A stretch of 49,540 bases of DNA from Pseudoruminococcus sp964385235 (lineage in GTDB: Bacteria; Bacillota; Clostridia; Oscillospirales; Acutalibacteraceae), in contig CAYLOD010000003.1 in assembly GCA_964385235.1 (NCBI GenBank), forward strand, positions 1-49,540. The letters are read 5' to 3'. Position numbers and translations under genes: made by a program. A model generated the notes under the pieces. The model was given only the letters and a program-made list of their open reading frames with translations, had not been told where the DNA came from and ran no database searches. Positions within the stretch are counted from its first letter, which is position 1; every line of letters starts with the position of its first letter. Below are positions 15,860 through 24,330 of the stretch, piece by piece.

Positions 15860-17818
15860 TTACCCCTCTCTGAGCTTTTTTATTTTATCCCTCAGATATG
15901 CCGCATGCTCAAATTCAAGAAGCTTTGCCGCAGACTTCATTTCCTTAGTAAGCTGCTCGATGAGCTTTTCTTTTTCAGCCTTAGACAGCTTCTTTTTGGA
16001 CTTTTTGCCGTCATCGGCATGAGTCGATATTTCGAGAATATCGCTTACCTTTTTTGTTATTGTTTTGGGAACTATGCCGTGGGCTTCGTTATATTCCCGC
16101 TGAATCCTGCGGCGGCGCTCGGTTTCGTATATTGCCGTTTCCATTGAGCGTGTTACCTCGTCTGCATACATTATGACCTCGCCCTCGGCATTTCTTGCGG
16201 CTCTGCCTATTGTCTGTATTAGGGAGCGGTCGCTGCGCAGGAAGCCCTCCTTATCCGCGTCAAGGATAGCAACGAGAGAAACCTCCGGTATATCAAGTCC
16301 CTCGCGCAAAAGGTTTATACCGACAAGTACGTCAAACTCACCGAGGCGCAGATCACGAATGATCTCCATGCGCTCGACTGTATCAATATCGTGGTGCATA
16401 TACCTGACCCTTATACCCATAGTCGTCAAATAATCGGTCAGATCCTCGGCCATTTTCTTAGTAAGCGTTGTGACAAGCACACGCTGATTTTTGGCGGTTC
16501 TGATGTTTATCTCGGATATTAGGTCGTCCATCTGTCCCTCTGTGGGTTTGACTGTGACGAGCGGGTCGAGCAGCCCGGTAGGACGAATGACCTGTTCGAC
16601 GATCTCGTCACACTTTTCCCTTTCAAAATCTCCCGGGGTCGCGCTGACGAATATCACCTGATTTATATGCTCATAGTATTCGTCAAAATTCAGCGGGCGG
16701 TTATCAAGCGCGCTCGGCAGACGAAATCCGTATTCAATAAGGCTTTCCTTTCTCGCGCGGTCGCCCGCGTACATTCCGCGGACCTGCGGAAGCGTAACAT
16801 GGGATTCGTCAACAAAGAGCAGGTAATCCTTCGGAAAGTAATCGAGAAGCGTAAAAGGCCTGCTCCCCGGTTTTCTGCCCGCAAGCACGCGTGAGTAGTT
16901 CTCTATGCCGGTGCAGAAGCCTATTTCCCTAAGCATTTCTATATCGTATCTTGTCCTCTGTTCAATGCGCTGCGCCTCAAGCAGTTTGCCCCTGTCGGTA
17001 AAGAACCTGATTCTCTCCTCAAGCTCACGTTCAATTTCGCAAATAGCCGCTTCCATCTTATCCTTAGGGACGATATAATGCGACGCGGGATAAATCGCAA
17101 CGTGCTTTAGATTTGCCTTTACCTCGCCCGTGAGCGCGTTTATCTCCGTTATTCTGTCTATTTCATCTCCGAAAAATTCAACCCTGATAATATTTTCATC
17201 GGAGGCTGACGGAAATATTTCCACGACGTCGCCCCTCACACGGAATTTATTGCGGGTAAAGTTTATATCGTTTCTTTCATATTGAAGCTCGACAAGCTTT
17301 TTGAGAAGCTCGTCACGGCTTTTCTCCATGCCCGGGCGGAGAGATATTACCATCGTGCGGTAATCTATCGGGTTTCCCAAACTGTAAATACATGAAACAG
17401 ACGAAACTATAATAACATCTCTGCGCTCGGAAAGAGCCGAAGTCGCGGAGTGGCGCAGCTTATCTATCTCATCGTTTACAGCCGAGTCTTTTTCTATATA
17501 GGTATCGGTAGAGGGTATATACGCCTCGGGCTGATAGTAGTCATAATAGCTCACAAAATATTCAACGGCGTTTTCGGGGAAAAACTCCTTAAACTCGCTG
17601 CAGAGCTGTGCCGCGAGCGTTTTATTGTGCGCGAGAACAAGCGTAGGACGGTTCATTCTCGCTATAACATTCGCCATTGTAAACGTCTTGCCCGAACCCG
17701 TGACGCCCATAAGCGTCTGCTCACGCTTGCCGCTTTCAAGGCCCCTGCAAAGCGCGTCAATCGCCTGAGGCTGGTCGCCCGTAGGCTTATAATCGGAATG
17801 CAATATAAAATCGGACAA
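15860..17818 (-). CDS. uvrB: excinuclease ABC subunit B
   Basis: DNA damage-recognition helicase-like subunit of nucleotide excision repair. The likely start is TTG 17818, six bases after AGAGGTG, giving 652 residues; an upstream TTG at 17851 has no ribosome site. Motifs: YKPTGDQPQAI at the N-terminus, Walker A GVTGSGKT near residue 38, the beta-hairpin region YYQPEAYIPSTDTYIEKD near 88-105, DEAD-like FVDESH near 330, helicase motif VI QTIGRAARN near 530, and a C-terminal UVR motif that binds UvrC. The uvrA and uvrC genes are not nearby. It heads a minus-strand operon with parE and parC. Confidence 0.96.
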   Translation of the reverse strand: MSDFILHSDYKPTGDQPQAIDALCRGLESGKREQTLMGVTGSGKTFTMANVIARMNRPTLVLAHNKTLAAQLCSEFKEFFPENAVEYFVSYYDYYQPEAYIPSTDTYIEKDSAVNDEIDKLRHSATSALSERRDVIIVSSVSCIYSLGNPIDYRTMVISLRPGMEKSRDELLKKLVELQYERNDINFTRNKFRVRGDVVEIFPSASDENIIRVEFFGDEIDRITEINALTGEVKANLKHVAIYPASHYIVPKDKMEAAICEIERELEERIRFFTDRGKLLEAQRIEQRTRYDIEMLREIGFCTGIENYSRVLAGRKPGSRPFTLLDYFPKDYLLFVDESHVTLPQVRGMYAGDRARKESLIEYGFRLPSALDNRPLNFDEYYEHINQVIFVSATPGDFEREKCDEIVEQVIRPTGLLDPLVTVKPTEGQMDDLISEINIRTAKNQRVLVTTLTKKMAEDLTDYLTTMGIRVRYMHHDIDTVERMEIIRDLRLGEFDVLVGINLLREGLDIPEVSLVAILDADKEGFLRSDRSLIQTIGRAARNAEGEVIMYADEVTRSMETAIYETERRRRIQREYNEAHGIVPKTITKKVSDILEISTHADDGKKSKKKLSKAEKEKLIEQLTKEMKSAAKLLEFEHAAYLRDKIKKLREG

Positions 17819-17947
17819 GTTTTTCACCTCTTGAACAAGCTCTTTTTGCAATGAAATAGATTATATCACACTTTTCCCGAAATGTACAGAAAACATCGAG
17901 AAGTTATTTTTATGGCTGTGTTTTCTGAAAATAATAAATGAAAATTT

Positions 17948-17985
17948 TATCACTTATTGTAAAAAAGTGATATTTATGATATGAT
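17948..17985 (+). promoter_or_regulatory. sigma-A promoter overlapped by a perfect palindrome, upstream of the MORN gene
   Basis: TTGTAA at 17957-17962, a 17-bp spacer and TATGAT at 17980-17985 form a housekeeping promoter 57 bp before ATG 18042. A perfect inverted repeat TATCACTT (17948-17955) / AAGTGATA (17965-17972), with a 9-bp centre, brackets the -35 hexamer. Its size and position fit a dimeric repressor operator; no regulator gene is adjacent. Confidence 0.5.
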
Positions 17986-18041
17986 AACAATGTATACAAA
18001 GGCTTTCTGCTGCCTTAATACTCCGAAAGGAATTGAAATAA

Positions 18042-20828
18042 ATGGAATATGAACTGAGAAAAGCTCCGTCGAGTGATGACATTATTTATTCGATATACAA
18101 TCTTGAGCTTGAAAAAGCCGATTCCTCGGACGCTCTTTACGACGTCAGAAAGAAGTTTTTTGAAACGGGGAAACGCGTAAAGGGACGGCTAACTGTGAAA
18201 AGCGGCGACATTACCTATAAGTTTTCTTATACAATGGAAACAGATCAGATGCTTAAGTGGAAGAAGTTTTGCGAGGATATTCAGTGTGAACGCTCCGTCC
18301 TTTGTGAGGGCGGCTATAGAGTCGAAACCTTTGACAAATCAAAAAAACTTATAAAGAAAACATTTTTCACTCGTGAGCATATTTTACTCAGAGCGGAGTA
18401 TTTTAATACCGACAATAAGGTTATACCGTATCTCATTCTTACGCCTTCTGTCGAAAATAATATTTTCGTGCTGATAAAGAGCGGAACAGGACATGAGGAA
18501 ACACTGTATCCGTTTACAGAGCTTACGGATAAGGATTTGACTTCGCGGCTAAACGCTGTTTCCGGCGAACCCGAGGTGCTGTGCAAAACCAAGTCCGGCA
18601 CTTTCTACTACTGCACTAAGGAGGAAATAGATGCCAGATCGGCTGCGCTAAAAGATCTGTTAAAAGATGAACCCGGGGAGCAGATTCCCGGGAAAATAAA
18701 ATCCTCCTTTTCAATCGACAAAACAGAGAGCGACAGCATTAAGCACGTTAATGTTTCCGCCGCCGCGCCTGACGACAGAAAGGGCGGCAGCAGCGGCTCT
18801 GAAGCGGATTCCCCGAAAAAGGGAATGTCCGGAAATGCTTTCCCGGTATTCTCAAGTAAGGATAGTCGCGGTGATACTGAGGATAAAAAGGACAACGGAT
18901 CTGACGTGGAGATAGCCGATGAAGGCGGACACACTATCCCCGGCATAGACGACAGCGTTTTTGAGCTTGAGCCCGATGAGGAGTTCATAGCTTCCGTCGC
19001 GGAAAAAGGCAATAACGGCGCCGCGCGATATGGCAGTCCGACGCCGAATGATGAAAAGCCTTATGTTTACGAGCAGGTCATACCGCAGACTCTCAGGGAA
19101 ACTCTCTGCTCTTTTGCCTCGGAATGCCCTTATGAGAACATTCCGAAAAAGGAAATAAAAACCGAAAATGACAAATACTTTTACTATGGCGAGCTGACGG
19201 ACGATATGCGTGACGGCAGAGGCAGAACCACTATGGAGAACGGTACTACCGCGTATGAGGGTATGTACAGGAATGACAAGCGCAGCGGCTTTGGAGCGTA
19301 CTACTACAAGTCGGGCAAGCTCTGCTTTGCGGGCAGTTGGAAAGACAACAAACGCGAGGGTTTGGGGACCGCGTACTCGCCTGACGGGGCGTGCTATACA
19401 GGAAAATGGCACGAAGATAATCCCGTCGGCGCGGGGGCAAGCTTCACTCCGAATGGCGATTTAAAATATTTCGGAAAATACAAGAATGGCAAAAGAGATG
19501 GCGCCGGCATTATGATGGTCGGAGAGAACATTGTGGTCGGTATCTATAATGACGGCGAATTTTCAGGCAGAGGCACGTTGTTCACTCCGTCCGGCGAACT
19601 GCTTTACAGCGGTGAAATGCTCGGCGGCGAGCGTTCCGGCAGTGGCATAGAATACAATCCCGACGGCACGATACGCTATAAGGGCGAATGGCGGGGCGGC
19701 AGGTACAACGGCCGCGGAACACTTTACTTGTCTGACGGAGGCTTTATCGAGGGCGAATTTAAATATGGCGCCGCGGAGGGAAAAGGACGGCAATATGATA
19801 AAAACGGCAGACTTGTCTATGAAGGGCTTTTCTCAAATAACCTCTTAAGCGGCAACGGCAGAGTTTATAATGACGACGGCTCGTACTATGAGGGACGCTT
19901 CTCGAACGGCGAGGCGACAGGCGTTATGTCCGAATACAGCCCGGAGGGCGAGATGCTTTATTACGGAGAATGGAAAAACGGCAGACGCTGGGGTCGCGGA
20001 ACTGAATATGTTGACGGTAAAAAGGTCTATGACGGAGAATTTGTAAACGGCGTTTACTCAGGCGAGGGCAGACAGTATGACGATAAGTTTCTCGTATATG
20101 CCGGCTCCTTTATCGACGGCAAAAGAGAGGGCTGCGGCTGTGAATACGTCAACGGCTCTATTGCCTATCGAGGAATGTTTTCGGAAAACAGATACAACGG
20201 CTGCGGCATAACATATGCAAATGGCGCGGTATCGAGCGCGGGTATGTTTAAAAACGGCAAAAAGCACGGAAGAGTAAACGAAATAGTTAAAGGAAGGATA
20301 GTTCGCGAGTGTATCTACGATTCCGGGGAGCTCGCGTATATGAGGGAGTATTCCGAAACGGGCGGGCTTATGTATGACGGAAACGTCAGAAACGGCAAGC
20401 GTGACGGATTTGGCGCAAGCTTCACTCCGTTTGGCGAAAAGAGCTTTGAGGGAATATTTAAAAACGGCAGTCCGCAAAAGAGCATGAGCGTTATACTTCG
20501 CGATATGGAGCGGCTCCCGAAATGCGATAAGCTTGCGAACGGCGAATATGATATGTACAGGTACGGTACAGGCTATGTTGTGGAGGCTCCTGTAAACAAC
20601 GGGCAATATACCGGGAAACTCATTAACGGCAAGCCGAGCGGAAAGGGTACGATGTTATACAGTGACCATAGATTTACCGGGAACTTTATTGACGGGGTTC
20701 CACGCGGAAAGGGAATAATATATCTTCTTGACGGAGAGGAAATACACGGAACGTTTGTCGAATCGGACGGCGATGGAATAGAGAAAATAAATCTGTCAAA
20801 CAACATGGTATACTACTGCAAAAATTGA
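18042..20828 (+). CDS. large MORN-repeat protein
   Basis: A 928-residue protein with no signal peptide or membrane segment, so probably cytosolic. Residues 1-215 form an unrecognised folded-looking region. Residues 215-370 are a Ser/Asp/Glu/Lys-rich low-complexity linker. From about residue 380 to the end there are roughly twenty MORN units of 20-25 residues with the core pattern Y-x-G-x-[WF]-x-N-G-x-x-x-G-x-G, for example YSGEMLGGERSGSGI and YKGEWRGGRYNGRGT. MORN repeats form extended beta-hairpin scaffolds that bind proteins or lipids in eukaryotes; the bacterial role is largely unknown. Start ATG 18042 after GAAAGG. The gene is monocistronic between divergent uvrB and a CwlD-like amidase; no function is assigned. 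Confidence 0.9.
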   Translation: MEYELRKAPSSDDIIYSIYNLELEKADSSDALYDVRKKFFETGKRVKGRLTVKSGDITYKFSYTMETDQMLKWKKFCEDIQCERSVLCEGGYRVETFDKSKKLIKKTFFTREHILLRAEYFNTDNKVIPYLILTPSVENNIFVLIKSGTGHEETLYPFTELTDKDLTSRLNAVSGEPEVLCKTKSGTFYYCTKEEIDARSAALKDLLKDEPGEQIPGKIKSSFSIDKTESDSIKHVNVSAAAPDDRKGGSSGSEADSPKKGMSGNAFPVFSSKDSRGDTEDKKDNGSDVEIADEGGHTIPGIDDSVFELEPDEEFIASVAEKGNNGAARYGSPTPNDEKPYVYEQVIPQTLRETLCSFASECPYENIPKKEIKTENDKYFYYGELTDDMRDGRGRTTMENGTTAYEGMYRNDKRSGFGAYYYKSGKLCFAGSWKDNKREGLGTAYSPDGACYTGKWHEDNPVGAGASFTPNGDLKYFGKYKNGKRDGAGIMMVGENIVVGIYNDGEFSGRGTLFTPSGELLYSGEMLGGERSGSGIEYNPDGTIRYKGEWRGGRYNGRGTLYLSDGGFIEGEFKYGAAEGKGRQYDKNGRLVYEGLFSNNLLSGNGRVYNDDGSYYEGRFSNGEATGVMSEYSPEGEMLYYGEWKNGRRWGRGTEYVDGKKVYDGEFVNGVYSGEGRQYDDKFLVYAGSFIDGKREGCGCEYVNGSIAYRGMFSENRYNGCGITYANGAVSSAGMFKNGKKHGRVNEIVKGRIVRECIYDSGELAYMREYSETGGLMYDGNVRNGKRDGFGASFTPFGEKSFEGIFKNGSPQKSMSVILRDMERLPKCDKLANGEYDMYRYGTGYVVEAPVNNGQYTGKLINGKPSGKGTMLYSDHRFTGNFIDGVPRGKGIIYLLDGEEIHGTFVESDGDGIEKINLSNNMVYYCKN

Positions 20829-20829
20829 T

Positions 20830-20890
20830 TTCAGCTCAGGCGGCGGGGAACGTCCGAACGGTCGCAAGCACTCAAGCCGCCCGGGCTGAA
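20830..20890 (+). other. GC-rich stem-loop between the MORN gene and the amidase
   Basis: TTCAGC (20830-20835) pairs with GCTGAA (20885-20890), and GGCGGC (20839-20844) pairs with GCCGCC (20876-20881), around a symmetric 3x3 internal loop. The 31-nt apical part could fold further. No T run follows. It may be a rho-independent terminator without tail, or a structured RNA element; I cannot assign a class. Confidence 0.45.
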
Positions 20891-20990
20891 TTACCGGACG
20901 GGAGATAAATCGGATAATGAATAACTGCTGAAAATCATACTTCTATACAAGCTCTTTTCGGCATAAATATTACCGAAGAGGTGATTTTGC

Positions 20991-21707
20991 TTGGAAAGAT
21001 TAAAGGTGTATCTGATGTATTCGTCTACACTGATAGGAATTTTTCTGTTTGGATTTTTGATTTTCAACGCGTTTGGAACGGTTGCTGACGAGGCGGCGAC
21101 CGCTGACGTTTCGGAGGACGAATTTATCGTGATAATAGATCCCGGCCATGGAGGAGAGGACAGCGGGGCAGTAGCGAACTCGCTGCTTGAAAAAGATATA
21201 AATCTCGATATTTCCCTCAGGCTCAGAGATATGCTCCGCGCTTCGGGAATAGCCGTCAAGATGACTCGTGACAGCGACCTGTCGATATATGATACTTCCG
21301 CAGGCACGATACGCGAGAAAAAGGTGTCCGACCTTAAAAACCGTGTGGAGATAGCGAACAGCGGTAAAAACAATGTTCTCGTCAGTATACACCAGAATAA
21401 ATTCGAGGACGGAAAGTACAGCGGCGCGCAGATGTTTTACTCGGTAAATAACGAAAAAAGCAAGGATTTGGCGGAGAGTATACGGAAGTCCGTTACGGGA
21501 CTTATTCAGCAGGATAACAATCGGGAACTGAAAAAAGCTGGAAGCGGCATATATCTGCTCAATAAAACGACTGTTCCGTCAGTCGTCGTAGAGTGCGGCT
21601 TTCTTTCAAACACAAAGGAAGCAAAAATGCTTTCCGATGAGGAATATAAAAGCAAGATGGCGTTCGCGATATATTGCGGGATACTCGAATACAGAAATAA
21701 CAGGTGA
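20991..21707 (+). CDS. N-acetylmuramoyl-L-alanine amidase, CwlD-like (Amidase_3)
   Basis: Zinc amidase that cleaves the bond between MurNAc and L-Ala. In Bacillus CwlD does this during cortex synthesis to make muramic-delta-lactam. The 238 residues comprise one N-terminal membrane segment (residues about 8-30) and an Amidase_3 domain. Zinc ligands and catalytic residues are visible in DPGHGGEDSGA (His), LLEKDINL (Glu), VSIHQNKF (His) and VVECGFLSN (catalytic Glu). Size and single-anchor layout match CwlD. Start: TTG 20991 after GAGGTGAT; ATG 21015 is an alternative lacking a good ribosome site. Overlaps the region just before radA. Confidence 0.88.
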   Translation: MERLKVYLMYSSTLIGIFLFGFLIFNAFGTVADEAATADVSEDEFIVIIDPGHGGEDSGAVANSLLEKDINLDISLRLRDMLRASGIAVKMTRDSDLSIYDTSAGTIREKKVSDLKNRVEIANSGKNNVLVSIHQNKFEDGKYSGAQMFYSVNNEKSKDLAESIRKSVTGLIQQDNNRELKKAGSGIYLLNKTTVPSVVVECGFLSNTKEAKMLSDEEYKSKMAFAIYCGILEYRNNR

Positions 21708-21712
21708 TAAAT

Positions 21713-23095
21713 TTGGCGGGAAAGGTTAAAAGTCTTTATGTATGCTCCGAATGCGGCTTTGAAAGCGCAAAATGGTACGGAAAGTGTCCGTCCTGCGGCG
21801 AGTGGAATACATTTACCGAGGAAGTAAGAGAAGCCCCAAGGGCGGGCACGGTCAAGCCCGAAAGGAGAATAAGCTCAAGCTGTTCTAAACCAATGCAGAT
21901 AAATGAAATATCAACAGATGACGAGCAGAGATATTTCACAGGCTCAAAGGAGCTCGACAGGGTCCTCGGAGGAGGCATAGTAAAGGGTTCGCTCGTTTTG
22001 CTCAGCGGAGATCCCGGTATCGGCAAGTCAACCATACTGCTCCAGATATGCAACCATCTCGGCAAAATGCTGAAGATACTCTATATATCGGGTGAGGAAT
22101 CACGGAGGCAGATAAAGCTCAGGGCAATAAGACTGAACATAAATTCCGAAAATCTCTATATTCTGACAGAAACCGACGTAGAAGCCGCCGTGGAATATAT
22201 TCGCTCCGAAAAGCCTGATATAGTTATGGTTGACTCTATACAAACGATGAATTTCACAGAACTTAACTCCTCGCCCGGAAGTGTTACACAGGTCAGGGAA
22301 TGTACAAATATACTGATGAGAACCGCGAAAACGCTCGAGATACCCGTGATAATCGTCGGTCATGTCAACAAGGACGGGGCTATCGCGGGACCTAAGGTGC
22401 TTGAGCATATCGTTGACACCGTTCTTTACTTTGAGGGTGACAGGCAGATGTCATACAGAATACTCAGGGCTGTTAAAAACCGCTACGGCTCAACAAACGA
22501 AATCGGAGTTTTCAGCATGGGCGACAGGGGTCTTTCAGAGGTTGAAAATCCCTCGCAGATGCTTCTGTCGGGCAGACCGAAGAATGTTCCGGGGACGTGT
22601 GTTGCCTGCGTCATTGAGGGTACTCGTCCCATACTTGCGGAGATACAGGGTTTGGCGACCGCGACAGGCTTTGGAAATCCGCGCCGTATGTGTACGGGCT
22701 TTGACTACAACAGAATGTCGCTGCTCCTCGCCGTTCTCGAAAAGCGGGCGGGCTTTTACTTTTCAAATCTTGACACATATATAAATGTTGTCGGCGGTCT
22801 GAAGCTGGACGAGCCTGCGGTTGATCTGCCGGTCGCGATGGCTCTCGTAAGCAGCCTCAAGGATATAGCTGTCCCCGATGACACGCTTGCGTTTGGAGAG
22901 ATAGGACTGACGGGCGAAATACGTTCCGTGTCGCACGCTGAGGAGAGGGTTAAGGAAGCGGCTCGTCTTGGTTTTCGCAGATGTATTCTTCCGAAGCATA
23001 ATCTCGATACTATAAATCTTCCGAAGGATTCAAACATTGAGGTTGTCGGAGTCAGGAGCGTCCGTGACGCTTTCAACGCTGTCTGTTCCGCGTGA
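21713..23095 (+). CDS. radA: DNA repair protein RadA (Sms)
   Basis: Hexameric helicase-like RecA paralogue that promotes branch migration in recombination and repair. The 460 residues begin with a C4 zinc finger CSECGFESAKWYGKCPSC. The ATPase core follows, with Walker A GDPGIGKST near 100, Walker B IVMVDSIQTM near 170 and the RadA signature KNRYGSTNEIGVF near 257. A Lon-protease-like C-terminal domain (residues about 285-460) lacks a catalytic Ser-Lys pair as usual. Start: TTG 21713, spaced six bases from AGGTGAT; a GTG at 21704 overlapping the amidase stop is the alternative. Cotranscribed with the amidase gene. Confidence 0.95.
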   Translation: MAGKVKSLYVCSECGFESAKWYGKCPSCGEWNTFTEEVREAPRAGTVKPERRISSSCSKPMQINEISTDDEQRYFTGSKELDRVLGGGIVKGSLVLLSGDPGIGKSTILLQICNHLGKMLKILYISGEESRRQIKLRAIRLNINSENLYILTETDVEAAVEYIRSEKPDIVMVDSIQTMNFTELNSSPGSVTQVRECTNILMRTAKTLEIPVIIVGHVNKDGAIAGPKVLEHIVDTVLYFEGDRQMSYRILRAVKNRYGSTNEIGVFSMGDRGLSEVENPSQMLLSGRPKNVPGTCVACVIEGTRPILAEIQGLATATGFGNPRRMCTGFDYNRMSLLLAVLEKRAGFYFSNLDTYINVVGGLKLDEPAVDLPVAMALVSSLKDIAVPDDTLAFGEIGLTGEIRSVSHAEERVKEAARLGFRRCILPKHNLDTINLPKDSNIEVVGVRSVRDAFNAVCSA

Positions 23096-23227
23096 AGCCG
23101 TGTCCTCGCGTTCGATCTTATGAGCGCATGAGTCGTTTGCGTTATTAGTGATTATAGGATATACATCAAGGCGGCAGTAGCCGTCCTCCTGATATATACA
23201 GTTATCGCTGCATGGTATTAAAGCCAT
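23030..23227 (-). CDS. DUF1540 small cysteine-rich protein
   Basis: A 65-residue protein of the DUF1540 family, found widely in Clostridia and of unknown function, probably metal binding. The pattern is C-x3-C-x7-C, as in PCSDNCIYQEDGYCRL, with a fourth Cys in NANDSCAHK. Residues after about 38 are polar and unlike the family. The last 66 bases run antisense through the 3' end of radA, so the tail may be dispensable. Start ATG 23227 follows GGGAGG. Confidence 0.78.
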   Translation of the reverse strand: MALIPCSDNCIYQEDGYCRLDVYPIITNNANDSCAHKIEREDTASRGTDSVESVTDAPDSDNLNV

Positions 23228-23326
23228 TGTATTACCTCCCGATAATATAGAGTGTTCTCAAAGGCGATATTTATACGAAAATAACCATAAGAAAAATTTT
23301 CATAAAATAATTCAATTCCCCGGCTC

Positions 23327-23352
23327 AAATAATACCTTATGCGGTATTATTT
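23327..23352. promoter_or_regulatory. perfect 10-bp inverted repeat upstream of the adaptor gene
   Basis: AAATAATACC (23327-23336) and GGTATTATTT (23343-23352) with a 6-base loop, ending seven bases before the GGGGGA ribosome site of the next gene. It could be a protein operator or a leader hairpin that limits ribosome access. Confidence 0.45.
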
Positions 23353-23370
23353 CTGATTGGGGGAATTTTT

Positions 23371-24330
23371 TTGAGAATGAAAAAATATTTGCTTCTTTTT
23401 TCTGCGGCTGTGCTGGCAGCGGCGGCGATTTTTTCTGTCGGTGAATACATCAAGTCGTCTACTCCCGTGGTGGATATTTTCAGTGTGACAAAGACGCGGT
23501 CCGACGAAATAGTACAGTCTACCGGCAAAATCGGCTATACAGGTCAAAAAACAGTGAGAGCCGGCTATGACTGCATTATTTCTGAAGCGTTTGTCAGGGA
23601 AAACAGCAGTGTTAAAAAGGGTGACGGGCTTTTTAACGCGATAGCCGTCACTATGCCCGCAAGCATAGATATGGACAGCATTTCAGGACTTATTGACGCG
23701 TATAAAAATTATGATGCGGACGATGCCGAGTACAAAGCTATAACCGCCCCCGAGAGCGGAACGGTGACATCTCTGAAGGTAAAAAAAGGGGATATTGTAA
23801 AAAGAGGCGGCGAGCTGCTGACAATAACGGATAAGTCAGGGTTATCAGTCAAGCTGAATATAAACGAAACACAGATCTCAAAAGTAAAGAAGGGGCAGAG
23901 GGCGACTATCACGGGGACAGCATTCAATAAGGTTTATACAGGCAAAGTTATCTCTATAGCCGACGAAGCGGAGGAAACTGTAGCGGAAACAGGACGTGAA
24001 ACCACAGTCGCCGTTGACGTCAGGGTTGAGAACCCCGACAAGGATATTAAGCGGGGCTATACGGCGAAATGTTCGATAGTGGTATCATCGGATAACTCGT
24101 CGGTGGTTATCCCGTATGAGGCTGTAGGAAGCGACAGCGGCGGAGATTATGTATATAAATTTATAAACGGAAGAGCCGAAAAGGAATATGTGACCGTTCA
24201 AAGCGAACTTTCCGAAGGTGCTAAGATAAAGAACGGAATAGAGAGCGGAGATAAAATAATAAAGGATATTTCACAGTTGTCGGACAGAAATATTCAGTCT
24301 ATCCATATCGAAAGCGGTGAAAAAAAATGA
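23371..24330 (+). CDS. HlyD/MacA-like efflux adaptor protein
   Basis: A membrane-anchored adaptor subunit of an ABC-type export system. Of 319 residues, about 6-28 form an N-terminal membrane anchor. A biotinyl-lipoyl-like hairpin follows around APESGTVTSLKVKKGDIV near 125-142, then beta-barrel segments (LNINETQISKVKKGQRATI near 168-186) and a membrane-proximal domain near 240-310. The usual long coiled-coil hairpin of Gram-negative MacA is short, as expected in Firmicutes. Start: TTG 23371 with GGGGGA upstream; ATG 23377 is an alternative. Overlaps the permease start by four bases (ATGA), so they work together. The substrate is unknown. Confidence 0.85.
   Translation: MRMKKYLLLFSAAVLAAAAIFSVGEYIKSSTPVVDIFSVTKTRSDEIVQSTGKIGYTGQKTVRAGYDCIISEAFVRENSSVKKGDGLFNAIAVTMPASIDMDSISGLIDAYKNYDADDAEYKAITAPESGTVTSLKVKKGDIVKRGGELLTITDKSGLSVKLNINETQISKVKKGQRATITGTAFNKVYTGKVISIADEAEETVAETGRETTVAVDVRVENPDKDIKRGYTAKCSIVVSSDNSSVVIPYEAVGSDSGGDYVYKFINGRAEKEYVTVQSELSEGAKIKNGIESGDKIIKDISQLSDRNIQSIHIESGEKK

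Noticed and set aside
20830..20925. Cyclic di-GMP (GEMM-I) riboswitch
   Set aside because: A GTCGCAAGC string and nearby CCGAACGG look faintly similar, but the second helix, receptor and conserved 3' segment are missing.
20919..20942. sigma-G promoter for the CwlD-like amidase (GAATA and CATACTT)
   Set aside because: The spacer is only 12 bp, too short for sigma-G or sigma-E.
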